DNA of 63,980 nucleotides, from assembly GCA_016717205.1 (NCBI GenBank), contig JADKGC010000016.1, forward strand, positions 1 through 63,980, given 5' to 3'. Of this stretch, positions 56,979 to 63,980 are shown piece by piece. This stretch comes from Candidatus Flexifilum breve (GTDB lineage Bacteria; Chloroflexota; Anaerolineae; Aggregatilineales; Phototrophicaceae). A program made the position numbers and the translations under genes. Every line of letters begins with the position of its first letter. Position 1 is the first letter of the stretch. The notes below the pieces were generated by a model. The model was not told the origin of the DNA. It did not search any database and saw only the letters and a program-made list of their open reading frames with translations.

Positions 56979-57146
56979 CACTGTCCCTATGTATGGCGAA
57001 CAGAACAGTCTCCCGAGGCAAAGGCCGGTTCAGGGTCGGAAATGATGAGGTTTGAAGCCGAGAGTCCGAGGCTTACAATAGCATTGTTCGCGGTATCAGG
57101 CAACCTATGTGGACTTACACGCGGGGCGTTACAGCGACCGAATAGT

Positions 57147-57169
57147 CGGGGCGTATCCTGTACGCCCCG
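57147..57169 (-). terminator. Hairpin after the second Liv operon
   Basis: A perfect 9-bp stem CGGGGCGTA/TACGCCCCG around a 5-nt loop lies 14 nt beyond the livF stop in the 204-bp gap before the kinase gene. There is no T-run, so termination would be weak or Rho-assisted. It again has the GGGGC/GCCCC form. Nothing else was recognised in this gap. Confidence 0.5.
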
Positions 57170-57182
57170 AAGTTCAGAATCG

Positions 57183-57899
57183 TTAGCTCTCGCCGAGGTA
57201 CGCTTTGCGCACCATGTCATTGGTGAGCAGGGATTTCGCGCTGTCGTTCAGCACGACTTCACCTGTTTGCAGCACGTAGCCGCGATGCGCGACTTCCAGC
57301 GCCATGAGCGCGTTCTGCTCAACGAGCAGAATCGTCTTGCCTTCACGGTTGATCTGCACGATGATATCGAAAATCGCTTCGACCAGTACGGGCGCTAAGC
57401 CCATCGACGGTTCGTCGAGCAGCAGCACCCGCGGGTCGGCCATCAGCGCGCGGGCAATCGCCAGCATCTGCTGTTCACCGCCGGACAGCGTGCCGCCCTT
57501 CTGGAAGGTGCGTTCGCGCAGCCGGGGGAATAAATTGAACATCTGCTCAATCCGGCTCTTGATGAGGTTCCCATCTTTGACGTTCCACGCGCCGATTTCA
57601 AGGTTCTCGCGCACTGTCAGCAGCGGGAAAATGCGCCGACCTTCCGGCACATGCCCCACACCGAGCGCGGCAATATCGTGCGGGCGGCCGCCGTTGATGT
57701 CTTTGCCCGCCAATTTGACCGTGCCCAACCGCGCCTTGACCATCCCGCTGATCGTGCGCAGCGTGGTCGATTTCCCCGCGCCGTTCGCCCCTACCAGCGT
57801 GACGATCTCGCCCTCATTGACGGTCAGATTGATGCCTTTGAGCGCGTGAATTTGACCGTAGTACGTGTGTAGGTTTTCCAGTTCCAATAAAGCTGCCAT
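57183..57899 (-). CDS. livF: Branched-chain amino acid ABC transporter ATPase LivF
   Basis: 238 residues. Walker A is GANGAGKSTTLRTISG, the signature LSGGEQQMLAIARAL, Walker B VLLLDEPSMGLAP, and VGHVPEGRRIFPLLTVRENL is the LivF marker. ATG 57899 with GGAGG 6 nt upstream was chosen; it starts 1 nt after the livG stop. Last gene of the second Liv operon. Compared with the LivF-type protein at 25692, it is closer to classical LivF in the VPEGRRIF motif. Confidence 0.94.
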   Translation of the reverse strand: MAALLELENLHTYYGQIHALKGINLTVNEGEIVTLVGANGAGKSTTLRTISGMVKARLGTVKLAGKDINGGRPHDIAALGVGHVPEGRRIFPLLTVRENLEIGAWNVKDGNLIKSRIEQMFNLFPRLRERTFQKGGTLSGGEQQMLAIARALMADPRVLLLDEPSMGLAPVLVEAIFDIIVQINREGKTILLVEQNALMALEVAHRGYVLQTGEVVLNDSAKSLLTNDMVRKAYLGES

Positions 57900-57900
57900 G

Positions 57901-58677
57901 TTAGACCTCCGCGCCTGCGGCACGCCGCCCTAGATACGCCTCGATCACGCGCTTGTTCGCACGGATATCGGCGGGCGAGCCTTCCGCGATCTTCTCGCCG
58001 TAGTCGAGGACGCTGATGTGTTCGCTGATGCCCATGACCACGCGCATATCATGCTCGATCAGCACGACCGTGACCTTCCGCTGATCGCGCACGCGCCGGA
58101 ACAGCAGCGTCGCGTCATCGCTTTCCTGCGGGTTCATGCCAGCGGTCGGCTCATCCAACAGGATCAGCTTGGGATCACTGGCGAGCGCGCGCGCAATCTC
58201 GACGCGGCGCTGGTCGCCATAGGGCAAATTGCGGGCGAGTTCATCGCCTTTGCCCATCAGCCCGACAAACTGTAGGAGTTCGCGCGAGTACTCGCGCACA
58301 TGGTCTTCCTGTTTCGCGAAACTCCGTGTGCGCAGCAGCGTCTTGCGCAGGGATACATCGAGGCGCGAATGCATGCCGACCATCACGTTTTCCAAGACAG
58401 ACATATTGCCGAATAAGCGAATGCTTTGGAACGTGCGCGCAACGCCCGCCGCGTTCACCTGATCGGGTCGCAGCCCGATCAGCGAGCGACCGTTGAACAT
58501 GATCGTCCCGGAATCTGGCTTGTAGATGCCTGTCAGCAGATTAAACAGCGTGGTTTTGCCCGCGCCGTTGGGGCCAATGATCGAGCAGATGCTCCCCTCA
58601 GGAATGCTAATGCTTACGTCGCGCACGGCGCGGATACCGCCAAAGGATTTGACGAGCTTGTTGACTTCAAGCAGCAT
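57901..58677 (-). CDS. livG: Branched-chain amino acid ABC transporter ATPase LivG
   Basis: 258 residues. GPNGAGKTTLFNLLTGIY is Walker A, ILLDEPTAGMNPQE Walker B, and ARTFQSIRLFGNMSVLENVMVG is the LivG signature stretch. The signature-loop position reads LPYGDQRRVEIARAL, normal for LivG. The H-loop is VVLIEHDMRVVM. It starts 3 nt after the livM stop and ends 1 nt before livF. Confidence 0.94.
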   Translation of the reverse strand: MLLEVNKLVKSFGGIRAVRDVSISIPEGSICSIIGPNGAGKTTLFNLLTGIYKPDSGTIMFNGRSLIGLRPDQVNAAGVARTFQSIRLFGNMSVLENVMVGMHSRLDVSLRKTLLRTRSFAKQEDHVREYSRELLQFVGLMGKGDELARNLPYGDQRRVEIARALASDPKLILLDEPTAGMNPQESDDATLLFRRVRDQRKVTVVLIEHDMRVVMGISEHISVLDYGEKIAEGSPADIRANKRVIEAYLGRRAAGAEV

Positions 58678-58680
58678 GAT

Positions 58681-60093
<1,413 letters not shown>

Positions 60094-60098
60094 GGCGG

Positions 60099-61286
60099 TT
60101 ACACTTTCTCGTCCACGCGTTCGCCGAGCAGACCACTGGGCCGGAAGATCAGGATCAGGATCAGCACGGAGAAGGCGAAAATATCGGTGTAGCGTTGGCC
60201 GAGCGCTGGGAAGTACACCAGTACGCCATTCAGGAACGATTCAACCAAGCCAAGAGTCAGCCCGCCGAGCAGCGCCCCGGTCACATTGCCGATGCCGCCG
60301 AGCACCGCCGCAGTGAACGCTTTCAGCCCCGGGATAAAGCCCACGTAGGGTGTCACCGTGCCGACGTTCAAGCCAAACAACGCCCCAGCGGCGCCGCCGA
60401 GTGCCCCACCGACAAAGAAGGTGATTGATACGATCAGGTTGACGTTGATGCCCATCAGGCCAGCCGTGGTGCGATCCTGCGATACAGCACGGATGCCGCG
60501 CCCGAGCTTCGTGCCATTGACGAAATAGTTCAGCACGATCAGCATAAGCACCGCCGCGATCACGATGACAATCGAGGTGATCCGCACATTGACCGTGTTA
60601 TCACCGAACTGCACGGGGATAGGCGTCCGCAAATACGGGAGATCGCCCGTAGGATAAGTGAGATTAAAGTCATTGCGCGTGATCGCTTCAATCGCGCGCA
60701 CAAAATCGATCAAAAAGAAGCTGATGCCGATGGCCGTAATGAGCGGCACGAGGCGCGGTGCGTTGCGCAGCGGACGGTAAGCGACGCGTTCGATGAACAC
60801 AGCGAGTAAGCCGCTGGCCATCATTCCTGCCCCGACTACGGTGATGACGAGGAACACCGGATGCCACGCTTGGATGAACCCGGCATCGTCGATGCGGCGC
60901 ATCACCTCAAAACCAACCACCGAACCGACCATGAAAATCTCGCTGTGCGCGAAGTTAATAAATTTGAGCACCCCATACACCAGGGTATAGCCTAACGCGA
61001 CCATCGAGTAGACAAACCCGATGCTGATCCCGCTGATGATCATGCCGGGAAGCTGTTTCCCGATTTGATCCATCAGGATAATGTTCTCACGGGGTTCAGG
61101 GACGAGCAGTGCGAGGATGACCGCAAGCAGCGTGAGCAAACCCGCGGCGCCAGCGATGAAGACCACCATTTGCCCAATGGGGAACAGAATGAAACGGACG
61201 GGAAAGCTATCGCGTACGCGTCTCCACGGTGAATCGAGGGCAGCCACGCTGTTTGCTTGCGGCGGGGTCAAGGTCTCTGAACTCAT
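60099..61286 (-). CDS. livH: Branched-chain amino acid ABC transporter permease LivH
   Basis: 395 residues, with an 80-residue N-terminal extension that holds one extra hydrophobic helix (FPIGQMVVFIAGAAGLLTLL). The core features are GISIGFVYSMVALGYTLVYGVLKFINFAHSEIFMVG, the coupling loop AVSQDRTTAGLMGINVNLIV, and LGGIGNVTGALLGGLTLGLVES. It begins 75 bp after livK, behind a strong terminator-like hairpin, so its expression is probably set below that of livK. Confidence 0.93.
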   Translation of the reverse strand: MSSETLTPPQANSVAALDSPWRRVRDSFPVRFILFPIGQMVVFIAGAAGLLTLLAVILALLVPEPRENIILMDQIGKQLPGMIISGISIGFVYSMVALGYTLVYGVLKFINFAHSEIFMVGSVVGFEVMRRIDDAGFIQAWHPVFLVITVVGAGMMASGLLAVFIERVAYRPLRNAPRLVPLITAIGISFFLIDFVRAIEAITRNDFNLTYPTGDLPYLRTPIPVQFGDNTVNVRITSIVIVIAAVLMLIVLNYFVNGTKLGRGIRAVSQDRTTAGLMGINVNLIVSITFFVGGALGGAAGALFGLNVGTVTPYVGFIPGLKAFTAAVLGGIGNVTGALLGGLTLGLVESFLNGVLVYFPALGQRYTDIFAFSVLILILIFRPSGLLGERVDEKV

Positions 61287-61309
61287 ACGACAACTCCAAC
61301 AGGCAATTA

Positions 61310-61341
61310 GAAAAAAGGCGGCAGCGCGGGTGCGCTACCGC
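61310..61341 (-). terminator. Terminator-like attenuator between livK and livHMGF
   Basis: On the minus strand, GGCGGTAGCGC pairs with GCGCTGCCGCC (11 bp, one G-T wobble) around a 4-nt loop and is followed directly by six T. It starts 20 nt after the livK stop and ends 23 nt before the livH ATG. This has the full form of an intrinsic terminator inside an operon, so partial read-through is expected. Confidence 0.75.
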
Positions 61342-61361
61342 CCAATGTGCGGACTTACCAA

Positions 61362-62582
61362 CTACGAGCTCGGGGTGGCTTCCGGTTCCACCGCGGCGAG
61401 CGGCGAAGGAATGTTCTGCGAGGACAGCAGTTCGTTGCTATTCCAGTCACCCGGGTCAGCCGAGCCAACGCTCAGGATGTAGTACTGGCCGATTTCCGGG
61501 TCGCCATTGTCGTCAAAGCTGTACGTGCCGGTGATACCAGCATAGCCTTCGGTCGCGCGGACGGCCGCAGCCACTTCCGCACGGCTCGGCAGCGCGCCGT
61601 TGGCTTCGATCAAGCCAGCAATCGCCTGCAGAACAATACCGGTCGAGTCATAGGCCTGCGCCGCAAACGGCTGGGGCGCTTCGCCGTACGCTTCTTCGTA
61701 GGAGGCCGCGAAGTCCGCCGCATCCGGGTAAATGGTCACGGGAGCCGCAACCGTCGTGTAGTATGTGCCGACGCCAGCTTCACCGGAGAGTTCTGAGAAT
61801 TCCGACGAGTCGAAGCCATCCGGGCCCATGAACAGACCGGTGTAACCCGCGGTGCGCGCCTGGTTGATGAAGATGCCCGACTGCGGATACAGGCCGCCGA
61901 AGTAGATCAGATCCGGCGCGAGCGCGAGGATCGGCTGGATGATGCCTTCGAAGTTGGCCGCTTCTTCCGTGCCTTCGAAACCGAGGACTGTCAGACCCTG
62001 AGCTTCAGCTTCTGCCTGGAAGAATTCAGCGACGCCCAAGCCGTAAGCAGTGGTATCGTGGATGATATAGACCGACGACACGCCGTCGAGGCTGGCCGCA
62101 AACTGCGCACCGGCAGCACCCTGCGCATCGTCACGACCGCAGATGCGGTTGACGGTCGGGTAGCCACGGTCAGTGATGTTGACGTTAGTATTCGCGGGCG
62201 AGACCATCACGAGGTCGTTGTCGTTGTAGACTTCCGACGACGGCAGCGCGACACCGCTGTTCAGGTGGCCGACCACAGCGAGGATGGCGCCATCATTCAC
62301 AATATTCTGCGCGTTCGCCACGCCAACATCCGGGGTCGCCTGATCGTCAAACGGGACGAATTCGACCGTGTAGCCCAGATCAGTGAGCGGGCCAGACAGC
62401 TGAGCAATCGCCAGTTCAACGCCGTTGCGGATACCGGTGCCGAGGATCGACTGCGGGCCAGACAGCGGGGTCTGCGACGCGATGCGGATAACGGTATCCT
62501 GGGCGCTGACCATCGTCGCGCTCAAGAGGAGGCCAACCGCCAGCACCAAGAGAAATACCATCAGCTTGCGCGAAGTCTTCAT
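61362..62582 (-). CDS. livK: Branched-chain amino acid ABC transporter substrate-binding protein LivK
   Basis: 406 residues. The Sec signal (MKTSRKLMVFLLVLAVGLLL, 1-20, continuing to SATMVSAQ) ends in a signal peptidase I site with no lipobox Cys. The mature part has IRIASQTPLSGPQSILGTGI, FDDQATPDVGVANAQNIV, VVGHLNSGVALPSSEVY and RICGRDDAQGAAGAQFA, all typical of LivJ/LivK proteins. ATG 62582 was chosen because the signal peptide begins there and GGAG lies about 8 nt upstream; upstream in-frame starts would add residues before the signal. First gene of the operon; promoter and palindrome lie about 60 nt upstream. Confidence 0.94.
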   Translation of the reverse strand: MKTSRKLMVFLLVLAVGLLLSATMVSAQDTVIRIASQTPLSGPQSILGTGIRNGVELAIAQLSGPLTDLGYTVEFVPFDDQATPDVGVANAQNIVNDGAILAVVGHLNSGVALPSSEVYNDNDLVMVSPANTNVNITDRGYPTVNRICGRDDAQGAAGAQFAASLDGVSSVYIIHDTTAYGLGVAEFFQAEAEAQGLTVLGFEGTEEAANFEGIIQPILALAPDLIYFGGLYPQSGIFINQARTAGYTGLFMGPDGFDSSEFSELSGEAGVGTYYTTVAAPVTIYPDAADFAASYEEAYGEAPQPFAAQAYDSTGIVLQAIAGLIEANGALPSRAEVAAAVRATEGYAGITGTYSFDDNGDPEIGQYYILSVGSADPGDWNSNELLSSQNIPSPLAAVEPEATPSS

Positions 62583-62630
62583 GTGCCACTCCATCAAATT
62601 GTGTTGTAGAACATTAAAATTTCCAGCTAA

Positions 62631-62662
62631 GGTTAGTATACTAACCCACGGAAAAGTTACAA
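62631..62662 (-). promoter_or_regulatory. livK promoter overlapped by a 16-bp palindrome
   Basis: On the minus strand TTGTAA (62657-62662) and TATACT (62635-62640) are spaced by 16 nt. The -10 lies inside the perfect palindrome GGTTAGTATACTAACC (62631-62646). A symmetrical site over the -10 is the expected position for a repressor operator. The gap is shared with the divergent EamA gene. Confidence 0.6.
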
Positions 62663-62720
62663 GCATTCAGCCACATTTAATAAATTTTGAGTGGATTCTG
62701 TTCACATTTTAGGATTGACA

Positions 62721-63632
62721 ATGCTCAAAGGCGCGTTCTATGGTCTCACGGCTGCCGCCACCTGGGGTGGTCTCTACGTCGTATCTGACATCGTTTTAGA
62801 GACGATTCCGCCCTTCACCCTGCTCACAATACGCATCCTGATCGGGCTGCTGCTGCTCGGCCTATTCGCGCGGCTCAATTCCAAACTCATCTATCCGGAT
62901 CGCCGCGGCGCGCTCAAGTTACTCGGGGTCGGTTTCCTCGGCTTCGGGATCAGTATCGGCGCGCAGTTCGTCGGCACCGACAAGTCGACGGCGTTCAATG
63001 GCGCCCTGATCACGAGCGCCGCGCCCGCCTTCATTCTGCTGTTCGCCGCGCTCATCCTGCGCGAAAAACTGACCGTGCAGCGCATCGCCGCCGTCATTCT
63101 GGCCACCATCGGCGTCATCATCATCATCGACCCGGCCAATGTCAACTTCAGCTCGGACACGTTCTTTGGGGATGTCTCACTGGCCTTCGCCGCGCTGACA
63201 TGGGGGTTGTATTCGGTGCTGGTACGCCGCGTCAGCGGCCAGTTTGACACGCTGATCGTGTCGTTGTATGCGCTGCTCGGCGGGTTGGTTTTCACGCTGC
63301 CCGCCGCCGCACAGGAACTCACCGTGCGCCCGGTGGGCACGATTGACCTGCCGATTCTGCTCGGCGTCCTCTACCTGAGTGTGATCGCGATGGCGCTCGC
63401 CATGTGGATGTGGAATCGCGCCTTTGCGCTCGTCGAAGCCTCGATTGCGTCGCTGTTCTTCTTCGCGCAGCCACTGGTCGGCGGGCTGCTGAGCGTGCTC
63501 GTGCGCGGGCAGGAACTGACGCCAAATCTCCAACTGGGGAGCGCGCTGATTATCGGCGGCGTTTTGCTGACAATTGTCACGCCGCGCCCGTCGCCAGAAC
63601 GAGCCAAATTGGATATAGTTGAACCGTCATAA
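62721..63632 (+). CDS. EamA/DMT-family transporter
   Basis: 303 residues with ten predicted membrane segments arranged as two EamA repeats (about 1-135 and 150-290). The first repeat begins GAFYGLTAAATWGGLYVVSDI and includes TIRILIGLLLLGLFARL. The second includes DVSLAFAALTWGLYSVLVRR and LYLSVIAMALAMWMWNRAF. Members export amino acids, metabolites or nucleotide sugars; the substrate cannot be inferred. ATG 62721 with AGGA 7 nt upstream is preferred to a GTG at 62691. It lies divergent to livK, so amino acid export is a tempting but unproven idea. Confidence 0.88.
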   Translation: MLKGAFYGLTAAATWGGLYVVSDIVLETIPPFTLLTIRILIGLLLLGLFARLNSKLIYPDRRGALKLLGVGFLGFGISIGAQFVGTDKSTAFNGALITSAAPAFILLFAALILREKLTVQRIAAVILATIGVIIIIDPANVNFSSDTFFGDVSLAFAALTWGLYSVLVRRVSGQFDTLIVSLYALLGGLVFTLPAAAQELTVRPVGTIDLPILLGVLYLSVIAMALAMWMWNRAFALVEASIASLFFFAQPLVGGLLSVLVRGQELTPNLQLGSALIIGGVLLTIVTPRPSPERAKLDIVEPS

Positions 63633-63658
63633 GGTATTTTTTGAAAGGATCTCCTCTC

Positions 63659-63980
63659 ATGACGGATTTTCAACCTCGTCCGGAAGACAAATTCACGTTT
63701 GGCTTGTGGACCGTGGGCAACGTGGGTCGTGACCCGTTTGGGCCGCCCGTGCGTAATCCCATCTCCCCTGTCGAGATCGTGCATCTGCTCGCGGAAGTCG
63801 GCGCGTACGGCGTCAACTACCACGACGATGACCTGATCCCGATTGGCACGCCGACCGCCGAACGCGAACAAATCATCCGCGACTTCAAGAAAGCGCTCGC
63901 CGATACTGGCATCAAAATGCCGATGGCGACCGCCAACCTGTTCTCGCACCCGATTTTCCGGGACGGCGCGTTCACCTCGA
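63659..63980 (+). CDS. xylA: Xylose isomerase (5' part, cut by window end)
   Basis: The first 107 codons are present, and the frame is open to the window end. RPEDKFTFGLWTVGNVGRDPFG, then EVGAYGVNYHDDDLIP and MATANLFSHPIFRDGAFTS, match the short (class I, actinobacterial-type) xylose isomerases; the His in NYHDDD and the DD pair belong to the active site. ATG 63659 has GAAAGGA (63643-63649) 9 nt upstream. It isomerises xylose to xylulose. A short gap follows the EamA gene, so the two may be co-transcribed. Confidence 0.9.
   Translation, partial: MTDFQPRPEDKFTFGLWTVGNVGRDPFGPPVRNPISPVEIVHLLAEVGAYGVNYHDDDLIPIGTPTAEREQIIRDFKKALADTGIKMPMATANLFSHPIFRDGAFTS

Overview
The window looks like a chromosomal segment of a GC-rich, heterotrophic, probably aerobic bacterium. 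I infer Chloroflexota (Anaerolineae-like). The basis is the mix of two LivKHMGF transporters whose binding proteins have plain Sec signals, a pullulanase with X25-type repeats, stand-alone KptA, a receptor-type Ser/Thr kinase, and short 'GTAGGGGC...GCCCCTAC' palindromes at gene ends. This is family-level reasoning, not a database result. No rRNA, tRNA, CRISPR array, transposase or phage gene was seen.

Layout. 1-2839 (-): two overlapping half-transporter genes of a heterodimeric ABC exporter, both broken by frameshifts. 2935-3483 (+): RNA 2'-phosphotransferase. 3487-16495 (-): a long co-directional run with a zinc alcohol dehydrogenase, the trehalose-forming pair treY/treZ, and an unusual cluster of three different ATP-grasp ligases with an intracellular subtilisin-like protease and a small esterase. 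An FGGY sugar kinase ends the run. 16646-28491 (+): nagA-like deacetylase, a KAS III-like enzyme with an altered active site, a small membrane methyltransferase, two tandem acyl-CoA ligases, an alpha/beta hydrolase and a LivKGFHM-type ABC importer. 28556-29572 (-): LacI-type regulator. 29739-33770 (+): sucA-sucB. 33771-34216: gene-free stretch rich in palindromic and foldback repeats. 34217-38632 (-): purU, an FAD amine oxidoreductase and recD2. 38736-45379: malQ (+), a 60-aa charged protein (+), ribokinase (-) and a secreted pullulanase (+). 45410-48807 (-): sarcosine oxidase-like enzyme, class V aminotransferase and a channel-like membrane protein. 48869-52326 (+): M20 amidohydrolase, kbl and SDR-type threonine dehydrogenase. 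52483-56978 (-): menA, IMPase, ThuA-like protein and a Ser/Thr kinase fused to a periplasmic-binding-protein sensor. 57183-62582 (-): second Liv operon. 62721-63632 (+): EamA transporter. 63659-end (+): xylA, cut by the window.

Functional themes. Alpha-glucan and trehalose metabolism is represented by pullulanase, MalQ, TreY and TreZ. Amino-acid and one-carbon metabolism is represented by the two Liv importers, threonine dehydrogenase/Kbl, the oxidases, aminotransferase, M20 and PurU. Acyl-CoA activation and central carbon (2-oxoglutarate dehydrogenase) make up most of the rest.

The best candidate for an undescribed system is the ATP-grasp/S8/esterase cluster (9495-15021). It looks like machinery that builds and trims a peptide-like or amide-linked product. 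Next are the receptor kinase (55005-56978) and the KAS III operon.
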